From Paenibacillus humicola (GTDB taxonomy: Bacteria > Bacillota > Bacilli > Paenibacillales > Paenibacillaceae), in assembly GCF_028826105.1 (NCBI RefSeq), contig NZ_JAQGPL010000001.1, positions 118,501 through 182,500 on the forward strand: DNA of 64,000 nucleotides, in the 5' to 3' direction. The notes under the pieces are model-generated. The model was not told the origin of the DNA and did no database searches. It saw nothing but the letters and a program-made list of their open reading frames with translations. A program made the translations under genes and the position numbers. Within the stretch, counting starts at the first letter, position 1; each line of letters starts with the position of its first letter. Below, one piece after another: positions 34,351-44,104 of this stretch.

Positions 34351-36369
34351 TCACCAGGCGACCGACGCGAACAGCCCCTCGACCAGCTTGACGATGCCGA
34401 CGCTCCAGCGCGTGCGGGTTTTCTCCGGCAGTCCGGCTTTCAAAAAGTTGTTGATCTGCTTGTTGTCCAGCACGTTATCGTGATGCGGATCGACGGCCGC
34501 CCAAGCGAGCGGAGAGGGTTCGACGGCGTCGTACTTGATTTGCGAATCCCGGCCGTCCCATGTTTTCTGCAGCGTTGATCCGTCGGCGAACTTCAGCACC
34601 ACCTGAACCGGGCCGTTGCGGCCGCCCAGCCGGCGAATGAGGACGACCGATTCGTACTGCTTGGCGCCGTTTTCCGTTACCGGCCGGACTTGAATGGAAT
34701 CGACCGCATAATCGGCCATCTGGTTGCCGTACACGAAGGCGCTGAAATAATTGTCCCAGTTCTGGTTCGTCACCTGCTCGACCACGCGCTGGAAGTCGGC
34801 CGTGGACGGATGCTTGAACTTGTATTTCTGGAAATAGGTGCGCAAAATTTTTCGCATCGTCTGGGCGCCGACCTGCTTTTCGATGCCGACGAGGACGAGC
34901 TTGGCCCGCATGTACACATTTTCGGCATAATGATCGTTGCTGCCGTACGACCAGGACAGCTGCTTGAGCGGAGCGGGATCGGTCATATAGCTGGACTCGA
35001 TGGACAAATTCGGCTCGACGCCGTATTCGCTTTCCATGATCTGGTCCTCGGAGTAGGAGGTGATCCCTTCATCCAGCCAGGCTTCCTCGAATTCGTTGGA
35101 GGCGACCATGCCGTACCAGTATTGGTGGCCGATCTCGTGCACCACCGTTCGTTCGAGGTCGTAGCCCGGGCTGTTCGAATCGGCCGCAAACGCCGTAACG
35201 AGCGTCGGGTATTCCATCCCTCCGGCCCCGTTGCCGCCCTTCGGAGGGACGACGATGGACAGCGTCGAATACGGATAGGCTCCGTACCACTGGGCGTATT
35301 TGGCGAGCGCCGATTTGGCGGCGTGCATGTACCGGTCCTTCAAGTCTGCGTGAAGCGGGTCGAGATACAGCTTGATCCGCACCCCGGGTACGCCGTCCGT
35401 GGAGAAGGGCTCCTCGAAGTAGACGAAATCCGGAGAAGCCGACCAGCCGAAATCGTGCACGTCGTCGGCATAATAGTGGTAGGTTTTCCGTCCGTCCTTC
35501 ACGTCCGACGCCTTTGCCTGGAAGCCGGTCGCCGCCACCTTGTAGGCCTCCGGGACGTTGATGTTGACGCTGTATATGCCGAAATCGCTGTAAAACTCCG
35601 AATTGCCGTGATACTGATGGGCGTTCCAGCCTTCCGTCGTCCGGCCGCGCGTTCCCGCCGTTTCATAAGCGGCTACCTTCGGAAACCACTGCCCGGCCAT
35701 CACGAAATTGCCGGCATAGCCCATCCGCGCGAACACCTCGGGCAGCTTCACCTCGAACTTCAGCTTCAGCGTCACGCTTTGCCCGGGGTAGACCGGGTCG
35801 GGAAGCTTAAGCTTGGCCAGCGTATGGTCGCTTAAGTTGCCGTCGTCGGGCTGAACGTAATGAAGCCGGGGAAGCAGGTTGCCGGTCTCGGTCGTCTGCA
35901 GCGCATTGATGTGCATGTAGCCGTAGCTGGACGGGGTGGCCTTGTCCTGCCGCAGCTGGCCGCCGGATTCGCGCATGAATGTCGTGTCCTTCGATTCGAA
36001 GGCGTTCGGGTAAAGGTGAAAATACATATCGGACACCGCTTTTTTGCCGGGGTTGGTCCAGGTTACGGTTTCCTCGCCCTGCAGCGTTTTGGCGTCCTCC
36101 TGCAGCCGCACGTCGATGTGGTATTCCACAACCCGCTTGCTGAGCGCCACCGGCTTCGGCTGCATGACCGAATCGGGCTCCGGCGAGCCCTGCGGCGCCG
36201 TCTTCGGGGACGTGTCCGGTTTAACGGGAGCGGAAACGCCGGTAACGGGCGCGGATGCGAAGGAATATTGCGAAATCCAGGCGGCCCCGAACCCTTCCCG
36301 GACCGTTGCGCCGATCAGGACGGCGGCTAGCGCGAAGAGCAGGATTTGTTTGAGGTGACGTGGCGTCAT
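34351..36369 (-). CDS. M1 family zinc metallopeptidase (aminopeptidase-like), membrane-anchored or secreted
   Basis: A 672-residue gluzincin. An N-terminal hydrophobic segment (LKQILLFALAAVLIGATV) acts as signal or anchor, followed by a Pro/Ser-rich spacer, an M1 N-terminal beta domain (VEYHIDVRLQEDAKTLQGEETVTWTN), and the catalytic domain. The substrate motif GAGGMEYPTLVTAF replaces the usual GAMEN. Zinc ligands are HEIGH (411-415) and Glu434 (NEFEEAWLDEG), spacing HExxH-x18-E as expected; Glu412 is the base. The ATG at 36369 follows GGGAGGG. It likely trims peptides outside the cell. The immediate context gives no substrate clue. Confidence 0.9.
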   Translation of the reverse strand: MTPRHLKQILLFALAAVLIGATVREGFGAAWISQYSFASAPVTGVSAPVKPDTSPKTAPQGSPEPDSVMQPKPVALSKRVVEYHIDVRLQEDAKTLQGEETVTWTNPGKKAVSDMYFHLYPNAFESKDTTFMRESGGQLRQDKATPSSYGYMHINALQTTETGNLLPRLHYVQPDDGNLSDHTLAKLKLPDPVYPGQSVTLKLKFEVKLPEVFARMGYAGNFVMAGQWFPKVAAYETAGTRGRTTEGWNAHQYHGNSEFYSDFGIYSVNINVPEAYKVAATGFQAKASDVKDGRKTYHYYADDVHDFGWSASPDFVYFEEPFSTDGVPGVRIKLYLDPLHADLKDRYMHAAKSALAKYAQWYGAYPYSTLSIVVPPKGGNGAGGMEYPTLVTAFAADSNSPGYDLERTVVHEIGHQYWYGMVASNEFEEAWLDEGITSYSEDQIMESEYGVEPNLSIESSYMTDPAPLKQLSWSYGSNDHYAENVYMRAKLVLVGIEKQVGAQTMRKILRTYFQKYKFKHPSTADFQRVVEQVTNQNWDNYFSAFVYGNQMADYAVDSIQVRPVTENGAKQYESVVLIRRLGGRNGPVQVVLKFADGSTLQKTWDGRDSQIKYDAVEPSPLAWAAVDPHHDNVLDNKQINNFLKAGLPEKTRTRWSVGIVKLVEGLFASVAW

Positions 36370-36537
36370 TGAACGATTCCCTCCCGTTGACAAGCATCTA
36401 AAGCATGTATATGTTTGCTTTTCGCGGATTATTAGCTAAAATGGAATTAATGTTCGGACAGGCGGAAAACCCGCGTCCGGCGCGGGCTTCAGGCTTTTTG
36501 CCGGCTCGCCCGGCCGAAATTCGGGGAGGAACGGAAT

Positions 36538-37083
36538 ATGACGGATCAGAATCAGGACCAGGGGCGTGCCCAAGAGCAGACTCCGGCGAAGAAAGAGAAA
36601 CGGCAGCTTGCGCTGAATGTCGTCAGCAGCAAGGAGCATAAGGGATTCGGCGCGGGCACGATCGACCTGAACAACGTCTCGGCGGTCATTATCGACGGCG
36701 GGGAAGCGTATATCGATGTCGGCGCCATGCATGCGAAGAGCAAAGTGGAGAGGGGCATCAAATTCAGCGCGAACAAAGAGGACGTGCCCAGTGGCCGTCC
36801 GGTCTGGATCGTGTGGGTCGCGGTGGACCGCTCCGAAGAAGGAGCGCATTACGCCGGCGCGACGGCCTGCCCGATGCTGATCGATACCGAAGCGAAACGC
36901 GGCTGGAAAATTCTCGCGCAGCACGTGAACAACCTCGACTACGCGCTCAAGCGCCGTTTTATGCTGGATGAGCTCGGGGAGGAAGCGAAAACGGCGCTCC
37001 GCGGCCTGCTCGTTTCCCATAACGCGGAATGGTGGGACCGTTCGCCCGATGTGCTGAAGCAGGCGCTGGGCGACCTAAGCTAA
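36538..37083 (+). CDS. ywhD: YwhD family protein
   Basis: A 181-residue cytoplasmic protein of the YwhD family, of unknown function but widely conserved in Bacilli. Typical segments are LALNVVSSKEHKGFGAGTIDLNNVSAVIID, YIDVGAMHAKSKVERGIKF, VDRSEEGAHYAGATACPM and LLVSHNAEWWDRSP. The start follows GGGGAGG. In B. subtilis ywhD lies next to pbpG, speE and speB; the same four genes occur within 8 kb here with an ECF-sigma fusion and an acetyltransferase inserted, which supports the assignment. It ends at a strong terminator. Confidence 0.92.
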   Translation: MTDQNQDQGRAQEQTPAKKEKRQLALNVVSSKEHKGFGAGTIDLNNVSAVIIDGGEAYIDVGAMHAKSKVERGIKFSANKEDVPSGRPVWIVWVAVDRSEEGAHYAGATACPMLIDTEAKRGWKILAQHVNNLDYALKRRFMLDELGEEAKTALRGLLVSHNAEWWDRSPDVLKQALGDLS

Positions 37084-37108
37084 GCGACAAATTAGACGTT
37101 ACCGGGAG

Positions 37109-37147
37109 GCCCGGGCAGCGAATCGAGGCTGCCCGGGCCGTTTTTTT
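37109..37147 (+). terminator. Terminator after ywhD
   Basis: GCCCGGGCAGC (37109-37119) pairs with GCTGCCCGGGC (37128-37138), and a run of seven Ts follows at 37141-37147. Confidence 0.9.
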
Positions 37148-37294
37148 ACGGGGCGGGAGCTTTTCTTGACGGGGTTTTCCGTTGTACGGATGAACGGATT
37201 TCAATAAATCGGCGGCAATTTCTCCAATAGTGATTCCGTTTGTCAGAAATCGCTTTGCTTTCGAGTCTTTATTGTAGGTCGATCTACTGGCGGG

Positions 37295-39094
37295 GTGGTT
37301 GTTATCGGGAACGACGGGAATGAAATCCAAAATGTAAAACCTGCGCATTGGGATATGGAGCGCGATTTGGACCGGCTGGAAGACAGCGAGCTGGTACAGC
37401 GCGCGCAGGCCGGCGACCGGGAGGCGTTCGGCGAGCTGATCCGGCGCCACCGGCGGCATTTGTACGGGTACGCCCAAGCCCTGACGCAGGAGCCGTTCAT
37501 GGCGGAGGATATCGTGCAGGATGCCTTGATCCGCGCTTTTTTGCACCTGGGAACGCTGGTTGATATTGCGCGGTTTCTGCCTTGGCTTCACCGGATCGTC
37601 CGCAATCAGGCGTATTCCCGGCTCCGCAGCAGCCCGGTTGTGAAGGAGCGGCCTTTCTCGGCGCTGCGGCCTACCGGGGAAGAAGGGGAACCTGCAGCCG
37701 CCGACTGGTCGAATTTGGATGATATTCTGCATCGCGTTTCGCGTTCGCTGGACGAACATGCGAGCGCTGCCGCCAATCCGGAAGAGCACTTGATGCGCCG
37801 GCAGCTGCTTGACGCGATCGGAGCTATGCTGAGCTGCCTCTCCAAGCGGGAGCGGCAAATTTTCGAGTCGCATTTTTTCGATCATCTGTCGCCGCAGGAA
37901 ATCGCGAAGCTGTTCAGCTTGTCTCAGGCGAACGTCTATCAAATTTTATCCCGTTCCCGGAAAAAAGTAGCCCAGGCGCGAATCCGCGCCGTAGTCGACC
38001 AATACTTGACGGAACGAAAGGATTGGGGAGCGATGAAAACGAACCTGTTAACGAAGACGGATGCGTTCGATGCGTCCGGAACATGGACGTCGGCAGGCTG
38101 GGCCTTGTACCGCATGCTCAGCTTTACCGATCAGAAACTGAGTATGCCGATGGTTATGGGCCTGACCGGACATGCTTTTCGCATCACGATTTGCCGCGGC
38201 GATGTTCATATCGCGGGACCGACGATGTTCCCGTTCGGGGACATTTTCAGACGAGGCCTGCAAAACCTGGGATGGAGCTGCCGCGTCGTGGAGATGGAGA
38301 ACAGCCATTGTCTGCCCGGCGATAATTCCAACTTGGTTGACCCGGTACTGCTCGAGCCGGCGGCCAAAGAGAAGAGGCGGGTCCAGGAAAAGCTTCCTGC
38401 CGCCCTGGATTTGATTCACCGTTCCATCGACAGAGGCCTTCCGGTTATGTCCTGGGATCTGTTCATCCCCGAATTCGGCGTCATTTACGGCTATGACGAC
38501 GAGCAGCGGATGCTGACGGCGGTGGAGGTGATGCAGGACAGCCGGCTTCCTTACGATCATCTCGGGCGGGGTATACTGGAGGAATTGTTCATCCTGGCGC
38601 TGGAGGAACGGACGGAGAAGGATGAGCGTTCGATGCTTCGGGACGCGCTGGGGATGATTCTCGATCACTACCGCGGGAACGAGGCTGCGGCCGACCGCTG
38701 TGAACGGGGACTGCGCGCCTATGATGTGTGGATGGATGCATTCCGCGGCGGGAATATCGAGCCGAATGGCAATGCCTACAATGTGGCCGTTGTGCAGGAT
38801 GCCCGCCGGCTTGCGGCGGATTTTCTCGTCGAGATCGCCGATCGGCAGGGCGGCGAAGCATCGGATGAACCCATCCGTACGCTTGGCGCCGAAGCCGCGA
38901 AGCTGTACCGGAGCATGGCGGAGCAGCTGCAGGAGTTGGCCGAGAGGTTCCCTTTTCCTGCAGGAGGCGATCCTAACTCGGCTGCCGGCCGGGAACGTGC
39001 CGTAAGTGTGCTGCAATCGGTCAAGGCGCTCGAAGAGCAGGCGGTTTCGCTGCTTGAACGGATGTATGCAGAGCTGGAGCGGCCGCTGCTCTAA
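37295..39094 (+). CDS. ECF sigma factor fused to a BtrH/C39-like domain
   Basis: A 599-residue two-part protein. Residues 30 to about 240 form an ECF sigma factor: region 2 (LVQRAQAGDREAFGELIRRH ... MAEDIVQDALIRAFLHLG ... FLPWLHRIVRNQAYSRLRS) and region 4 (LSKRERQIFESHFFDHLSPQEIAKLFSLSQANVYQILSRSRKKVAQ). Residues 250-599 resemble butirosin-H-like, C39-peptidase-like proteins: WTSAGWALYRML, MGLTGHAFRI (289 on), EFGVIYGYDDEQ (393 on), and a helical tail with RAYDVWMDAFRG. The place where C39 enzymes keep their Cys near the domain start reads W-T-S here, so activity is doubtful. No anti-sigma gene adjoins; the C-terminal part may do that job. The GTG start is uncertain; an ATG at 37355 is an alternative. 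Confidence 0.8.
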   Translation: MVVIGNDGNEIQNVKPAHWDMERDLDRLEDSELVQRAQAGDREAFGELIRRHRRHLYGYAQALTQEPFMAEDIVQDALIRAFLHLGTLVDIARFLPWLHRIVRNQAYSRLRSSPVVKERPFSALRPTGEEGEPAAADWSNLDDILHRVSRSLDEHASAAANPEEHLMRRQLLDAIGAMLSCLSKRERQIFESHFFDHLSPQEIAKLFSLSQANVYQILSRSRKKVAQARIRAVVDQYLTERKDWGAMKTNLLTKTDAFDASGTWTSAGWALYRMLSFTDQKLSMPMVMGLTGHAFRITICRGDVHIAGPTMFPFGDIFRRGLQNLGWSCRVVEMENSHCLPGDNSNLVDPVLLEPAAKEKRRVQEKLPAALDLIHRSIDRGLPVMSWDLFIPEFGVIYGYDDEQRMLTAVEVMQDSRLPYDHLGRGILEELFILALEERTEKDERSMLRDALGMILDHYRGNEAAADRCERGLRAYDVWMDAFRGGNIEPNGNAYNVAVVQDARRLAADFLVEIADRQGGEASDEPIRTLGAEAAKLYRSMAEQLQELAERFPFPAGGDPNSAAGRERAVSVLQSVKALEEQAVSLLERMYAELERPLL

Positions 39095-39243
39095 AAGTCA
39101 TGGCTGGACGCCCCGCCGCTCCATGACAAGAAAACGGCTCGGCTTCTTCCCGGTTTTTGGTGTATGATAGGGAGGCGGACGGCGCGGAAAACGCAAGCTA
39201 TGCTCCCGCCGCCAAACTGACCGGAATGGAGCCAATCGACATC

Positions 39244-39816
39244 ATGCATGCATCGGATATATTCGAACGTTTTCCGGTCCTGAATACGGACCGACTGATT
39301 CTTCGCAAGTTGGAGCCGTCGGATGCGGAGGCGCTGTACGAATATTATTCGGATGCCGACGTCACCCGCTACATGGACTGGTACGGACCGGAGTCCGTGG
39401 AGCAGGCGAAGGACATGATCGTTTCCTGGAACGACATGTACCGGAACCGGCAGCTTCTTCCATGGGGCCTTACCCTGAACGGCCGGGACCGGCTGATCGG
39501 TACGGTGATGTACATGCCGATCCGCGGCACCTTCGAGCAGAGGCCGCTTTATCCGGTAACCGTCGGCTACGACTTGGACAAGGCGTATTGGAACCGGGGA
39601 ATGATGACCGAGGCGCTGAAGGCCGTCATCGATTTCGGGCTCGAGCGGTTCGGCGCGCACCGCATTCAGGCGGAGGTGGCTCCGAAGAACAAGGCGTCGC
39701 TCAAGCTGCTGGAGAAGCTCGGCTTCAAGCGCGAGGGCGTGCTCCATCAATATTTGATGCACGAGGCGACGAAGATGTTTCTCGATGTCGTCATGCTGGC
39801 GCTGCTGAATAACTGA
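39244..39816 (+). CDS. GNAT family N-acetyltransferase (RimJ/RimL-like)
   Basis: A 190-residue acetyl-CoA-dependent acyltransferase: LNTDRLILRKLEPSDAEALYEYYSD at the start, VGYDLDKAYWNRGMMTEALKAVIDFG forming the acetyl-CoA loop, and AEVAPKNKASLKLLEKLGFKREG at the end, the RimJ/RimL pattern. The acceptor is unknown. The ATG at 39244 is chosen because the RimJ-like domain starts there; a GTG at 39157 lies in what looks like a promoter (TATGAT), and an ATG at 39226 has no better site. It stands alone before a bidirectional terminator. Confidence 0.88.
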   Translation: MHASDIFERFPVLNTDRLILRKLEPSDAEALYEYYSDADVTRYMDWYGPESVEQAKDMIVSWNDMYRNRQLLPWGLTLNGRDRLIGTVMYMPIRGTFEQRPLYPVTVGYDLDKAYWNRGMMTEALKAVIDFGLERFGAHRIQAEVAPKNKASLKLLEKLGFKREGVLHQYLMHEATKMFLDVVMLALLNN

Positions 39817-39830
39817 ACGGTTGAGCTAGA

Positions 39831-39890
39831 AAAAAGGCGGCGGGACGGTCATGCGCTTGCAAGCGCGCATGCTTCGTCCCGCCGCTTTTT
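39831..39890. terminator. Bidirectional terminator
   Basis: GCGGCGGGAC (39837-39846) pairs with GTCCCGCCGC (39876-39885), with an inner GCGCTTGCAAGCGC element and A and T runs on both sides. It separates the GNAT gene from the convergent PBP gene. Confidence 0.85.
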
Positions 39891-39980
39891 CAATTCAATC
39901 GAAAAGGCTGCGCCTTCCTTTCTTCATCGACGGAAGGGAAGCAGCTTGTTCCGCCGTCAAAGAGCGTTAGCCGTCGCTTC

Positions 39981-42080
39981 TTAATTCGTCCACCAGCGCT
40001 TCAGCTTCCGCCACCACGACTGCGAACGCTCCGCCTTGGCGTCGCCGTCGCCGTTTGCCGAAGCCGCGCCGCCGTGCTCGCCGCACACCTCGGTCGGCTG
40101 CGTGCCGCTGACGAACGTCTCGAGCCGCCTGCTCGGACAGGAGGAAGCGGCCAGCTTGCCCGACGACGGGTCGACGTAGACGGAGACGACACCCTCCGGC
40201 ATGGGGAACATTTTCGGCGGCACCGCGGCCAGCGCCTTTTCCGTGAAGGCGGCGAAGATCGGCGCCGCCCGGTGCGCCTCGGCGGTCGTCAGCTTCCGCC
40301 CCTTGTCGTAGCCGACCCAGACCGCCGTCGTCAGCTCGGGCGTGTAGCCGACGAGCCACGCGTCGCTTGCCGTCGTGCCCGTCTTGCCGGCAACCGGACG
40401 ATGAATCATCGCAGACACGCGGCTGCCCGTGCCGCCGGTCTCGAACACGCTTTCCATCAGGCCGGTCAGCACGTAGGCATGCGCGGCATCCACGACCTGC
40501 TTCGCCTTCGGCTTCGCTTCGTACAGCACTTCCCCTTTGCTGTCCTCGATGCGCACGATCGCGGTCGGTTCGCTGCGGACGCCGCCGGCCGCAAACGTGC
40601 CGAACGCCGAAGCCATCTCGAGCGGGCTGACCGGGTACGCCCCGAGTGCGAGCGAGGGCACCGGCTGCATCGGGCTGTCGATGCCGAGCCGCCGCGCCAT
40701 ATCGATCACCTTGTCGGCGCCGACGGCCATAATCGTATTGACCGCGTAGATATTGTCCGAGCTCGCGATTGCCTGGCGCAGATCGATATAATCGTTCGTG
40801 TACTTCTTATTGTAGTTGCCCGGCGCGTATGTCTTGCGTCCTTCATCGTAGGTAAACACGGTCGGCTCGCTCTTGAAACGGGTGACCGGCGTCACCGCTC
40901 CCTGCTCCAGCGCGGCCAGGTACAGCACCGGCTTGAACGACGAGCCCGGCTGGCGCGTCGTGGCGAGAACGCGGTTGTACTGGTTGGAAGCATAGTCGCG
41001 GCCGCCGACCATAGCTTTGATATACCCGGTGCGCGGGTCGATCGAGACGAGCGCCGCCTGCTGCCCGGAATCGGCCGGCATGCCGGCCTTGACCGCATCC
41101 TCCGCGGCCTGCTGGGCATCGGGGTCGAGCGTCGTATAGATGCGGATGCCACCGCCGCTTATGAGCCGCTCGTCGATGCCGAGCCGGTCGACGGCGACGC
41201 TGCGCACGTAATCGCGAAAATAAGGCGCGAAACTATCCTGCTTGCCGCTGCCGAGCGGCACGAACTTCAGCAGCTCGCTTGCGGCCTCCTCAGCCTGTTT
41301 CTTCGTCAGGATACCCTGCGACGCCATCGTCATCAGAATCGTCCGCTGCCGGTCCTTGGCGTTTTTCATATCCATATACGGCGAGTAATACTTCGGCCCT
41401 TTCGGAATGCCGGCCAGCATCGCGCTTTCGGCCAAGCCGAGCTCCGAGGCGTGCTTGCCGAAATACATCTGCGCCGCCGCCTCCGCGCCGTACGCGCCGT
41501 GTCCGTAATAAATCTGGTTCAGATACATCCCGAGAATTTCGTCTTTCGTGTAATGCATCTCGAGCTGAACCGTGTACATCGCTTCCTTCAGCTTGCGAGA
41601 CCAGGTGCGCTCGTGCGTCAAATACAGATTGCGCGCCAGCTGCTGCGTCAGCGTGCTCGCGCCCTGCTTCGTCCGCAGATGCTCGAGATTGACGAACACC
41701 GCGCGGGCCATCCCTTTCATATCGAAGCCGAGGTGATCGTAGAACCGCCGGTCCTCGATGGCGAGCGTCGCCTCGATTAAATACGGCGATATCGACTTCA
41801 GCGGCACCGAATGGCGGTTCTCGCCGGCGTGGAACGTATCGATAACGTTGCCTCGGATATCGTACATTTGCGACGTCTGGCTGATCGCCGCGGCGGGCAG
41901 CGCCTGCACGCGCAAATAGAAGAGGAATCCGAAAATAAGGGCGAACAGGATGGCGGCCCCGCACCCGGCGATCATCAGCCAGCGGTACGCCCGGCCCAGC
42001 AGCGGCATCCATTTCTCCGCGCGGACGCGAAACGGCGAGCGGCGTTTGTCGATCGGTTTGGGCGAGCCCAGGCTTTTCAT
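39981..42080 (-). CDS. pbpG: Class A penicillin-binding protein (PBP1A/PbpG type)
   Basis: A 699-residue bifunctional peptidoglycan synthase. After a basic cytoplasmic tail and one membrane helix (LMIAGCGAAILFALIFGFLFYL) comes the GT51 glycosyltransferase with its catalytic Glu in ATLAIEDRRFYDHLGFD, then GASTLTQQLARNLYL. The transpeptidase has SSFK (active Ser in QPGSSFKP), SSDN and KTGTTAS. The C-terminus has a Cys pair (SSCPSRR, TEVCGEHGG) and a basic Trp-rich end. Start 42080 follows AAGGGGG. B. subtilis pbpG lies next to speE/speB and ywhD, so the symbol rests on synteny. PbpG acts in spore-coat-side wall synthesis in B. subtilis. Confidence 0.9.
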   Translation of the reverse strand: MKSLGSPKPIDKRRSPFRVRAEKWMPLLGRAYRWLMIAGCGAAILFALIFGFLFYLRVQALPAAAISQTSQMYDIRGNVIDTFHAGENRHSVPLKSISPYLIEATLAIEDRRFYDHLGFDMKGMARAVFVNLEHLRTKQGASTLTQQLARNLYLTHERTWSRKLKEAMYTVQLEMHYTKDEILGMYLNQIYYGHGAYGAEAAAQMYFGKHASELGLAESAMLAGIPKGPKYYSPYMDMKNAKDRQRTILMTMASQGILTKKQAEEAASELLKFVPLGSGKQDSFAPYFRDYVRSVAVDRLGIDERLISGGGIRIYTTLDPDAQQAAEDAVKAGMPADSGQQAALVSIDPRTGYIKAMVGGRDYASNQYNRVLATTRQPGSSFKPVLYLAALEQGAVTPVTRFKSEPTVFTYDEGRKTYAPGNYNKKYTNDYIDLRQAIASSDNIYAVNTIMAVGADKVIDMARRLGIDSPMQPVPSLALGAYPVSPLEMASAFGTFAAGGVRSEPTAIVRIEDSKGEVLYEAKPKAKQVVDAAHAYVLTGLMESVFETGGTGSRVSAMIHRPVAGKTGTTASDAWLVGYTPELTTAVWVGYDKGRKLTTAEAHRAAPIFAAFTEKALAAVPPKMFPMPEGVVSVYVDPSSGKLAASSCPSRRLETFVSGTQPTEVCGEHGGAASANGDGDAKAERSQSWWRKLKRWWTN

Positions 42081-42194
42081 GTTGCGGCCCCCTTGCATAA
42101 GCTTGTCATTTCCTTAGTATGGAAAATGGCGAAGCCGGCTATTCACACGCCGGAGGATGCGGGATGAATTTTTTGCGGCGCCGCGCCGTAAAGG

Positions 42195-42222
42195 TTGCTT
42201 TTTCGCCCCGTTCCACTATAAT
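42195..42222 (+). promoter_or_regulatory. Promoter of speE-speB
   Basis: TTGCTT (42195-42200), 16 bases, a perfect TATAAT (42217-42222), 66 bases before the speE start. Confidence 0.65.
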
Positions 42223-42287
42223 ACAGGTTGAACCGTCAGCTAACGGAAATTCCGCCTATTACATAGATGAAGAGAGGGACTGCCGTC

Positions 42288-43115
42288 ATGGAATTGTGGT
42301 ACACCGAGAAACAGACTGAAACCTATGGCATTACGGCCAAAATCAAAGAAACGTACGTGAGCGAGCAAACCGAGTTTCAGAAGCTCGATATGATCGAAAC
42401 CGAGGAGTTCGGCACGATGCTCGTCCTGGACGGCATGGTGATGACAACCGATAAAGACGAGTTCGTATACCACGAAATGGTGGCCCATCCGGCGCTGTAT
42501 ACGCACCCGAACCCGAAGCATGTGCTCGTGGTCGGCGGCGGCGACGGCGGCGTCATCCGCGAGGTGCTGAAGCATCCGCAGGTCGAGAAGGCGGTGCTCG
42601 TCGAAATCGACGGCAAGGTCATCGAATATTCGAAAAAATATTTGCCGAACATCGCGTGCGGCCTGGACGATCCGCGCGTCGACGTCATCGTGAACGACGG
42701 CTTCATGCATATTCACGATCAGAAGAACAGCTACGACGTCATCATGGTCGACTCCACCGAGCCGGTCGGCCCGGCGGTCAACCTGTTCACGCGCGGCTTC
42801 TACCAGGGCATATACGAGGCGCTGAAGGACGACGGCATTTTCGTCGCGCAGACGGACAACCCGTGGTTCAAGGCCGATCTGATAACGAGCGTTAACCGCG
42901 ACGTCAAGGAAGTGTTCCCGATCGTGCGCGTATACTGCGCGAACGTGCCGACGTATCCGAGCGGCCTGTGGACGTTCACGATGGGCAGCAAGAAATACGA
43001 TCCGCTGCAGGTCGACGAGTCCGCCATTCCGGACATCGATACGAAATACTACTCTCCGCGTCTGCACAAAGCGGCGTTCGCGCTGCCGAAATTCGTGGAG
43101 GATCTGGTGAAATAA
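42288..43115 (+). CDS. speE: Spermidine synthase (polyamine aminopropyltransferase)
   Basis: A 275-residue enzyme transferring an aminopropyl group from decarboxylated SAM to putrescine. The N-terminus [20 protein letters not shown] matches Bacillus SpeE. The cofactor loop is [18 protein letters not shown], and the catalytic Asp is in [13 protein letters not shown]. The start is the ATG at 42288 behind AGAGGG; an in-frame ATG seven codons upstream overlaps that site. It is followed 55 bases later by speB, giving the agmatine to putrescine to spermidine route. No decarboxylase genes are in the window. Confidence 0.96.
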   Translation: MELWYTEKQTETYGITAKIKETYVSEQTEFQKLDMIETEEFGTMLVLDGMVMTTDKDEFVYHEMVAHPALYTHPNPKHVLVVGGGDGGVIREVLKHPQVEKAVLVEIDGKVIEYSKKYLPNIACGLDDPRVDVIVNDGFMHIHDQKNSYDVIMVDSTEPVGPAVNLFTRGFYQGIYEALKDDGIFVAQTDNPWFKADLITSVNRDVKEVFPIVRVYCANVPTYPSGLWTFTMGSKKYDPLQVDESAIPDIDTKYYSPRLHKAAFALPKFVEDLVK

Positions 43116-43170
43116 AAAACCGGCTTCTTCCCGGAGACCGGCAATCGGCGAAAGCGAGGACCCCGCACCC

Positions 43171-44040
43171 ATGCGACTTGACCAAAAATATTCCGGCAAC
43201 GTTTTTATTCTGAGCTCCGACGATTACGCCGCTTCCAAAGCGGTCATCTACGGCATGCCGATGGACTTCACCGTTTCGTTCCGTCCCGGCTCGCGCTTCG
43301 GCCCCGCCCGCATCCGCGAGGTGTCGGTCGGCCTCGAGGAATACAGCCCGTATCTCGACCGCAGCCTCGAGGATATCGTCTACTTCGACGCGGGCGACCT
43401 GCTGCTGCCGTTCGGCAATGCCGCTCGCTCGCTCGAGATGATCGGCGAGTATGTGCGCGGTGTGTTGGACGACGGCAAAATGCCGCTCGGCCTCGGCGGG
43501 GAGCATCTCGTCTCTTGGCCGATTTTCCGCGAGGTGTACGTGAAATACCCGGATCTCGCGATCATCCATTTCGACGCGCATGCGGATCTGCGCGAGCAGT
43601 ACGAGGGCGAGCCGCTCTCGCACTCGACGCCGCTGCGCAAGGCGGCCGGCCTGATCGGCGGCCGCAACATTTACCAGTTCGGCATCCGCTCCGGCTCCCG
43701 CGAGGAATGGCAGTTCGCGCGCGAGCACATCAACTTCCATCCGTTCGAGGTGCTGGAGCCGCTGAAGAAGGCGCTGCCGGAGCTCGCCGGGCGTCCGGTG
43801 TACCTGACGATCGACATCGACGTGCTCGATCCGTCCTGCGCGCCGGGAACCGGCACGGCGGAAGCGGGCGGCATTACGAGCAAGGAGCTGCTGGAGGCGG
43901 TCCATGCGATCGCGCGTTCCGATGTGAACGTCGTCGGCTGCGACCTCGTCGAAGTCGCGCCGGCGTACGATCCGACCGAGCAGACGCAGATCGTCGCGTC
44001 GAAGGTCATCCGCGAAATGCTGCTCGGATTTATCAAATAA
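43171..44040 (+). CDS. speB: Agmatinase
   Basis: A 289-residue manganese ureohydrolase converting agmatine to putrescine and urea. The metal ligands are all present: GGEH, DAHADLR and DIDVLDP, with GTGTAEAGGIT of the arginase/agmatinase family. Length equals B. subtilis SpeB (290). It is the second gene of the speE-speB operon and ends at a clear terminator. Confidence 0.96.
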   Translation: MRLDQKYSGNVFILSSDDYAASKAVIYGMPMDFTVSFRPGSRFGPARIREVSVGLEEYSPYLDRSLEDIVYFDAGDLLLPFGNAARSLEMIGEYVRGVLDDGKMPLGLGGEHLVSWPIFREVYVKYPDLAIIHFDAHADLREQYEGEPLSHSTPLRKAAGLIGGRNIYQFGIRSGSREEWQFAREHINFHPFEVLEPLKKALPELAGRPVYLTIDIDVLDPSCAPGTGTAEAGGITSKELLEAVHAIARSDVNVVGCDLVEVAPAYDPTEQTQIVASKVIREMLLGFIK

Positions 44041-44061
44041 GCGGGCAGCCCGCAACAAACG

Positions 44062-44104
44062 AAGACCGCCCTGCGCTGAACGTCAAGCGCGGAGCGGTCT
44101 TTTG
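44062..44104 (+). terminator. Terminator after speB
   Basis: AAGACCGC (44062-44069) with GCGGTCTT (44094-44101), an inner GCGCT/AGCGC helix and a short T-run. Confidence 0.8.
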
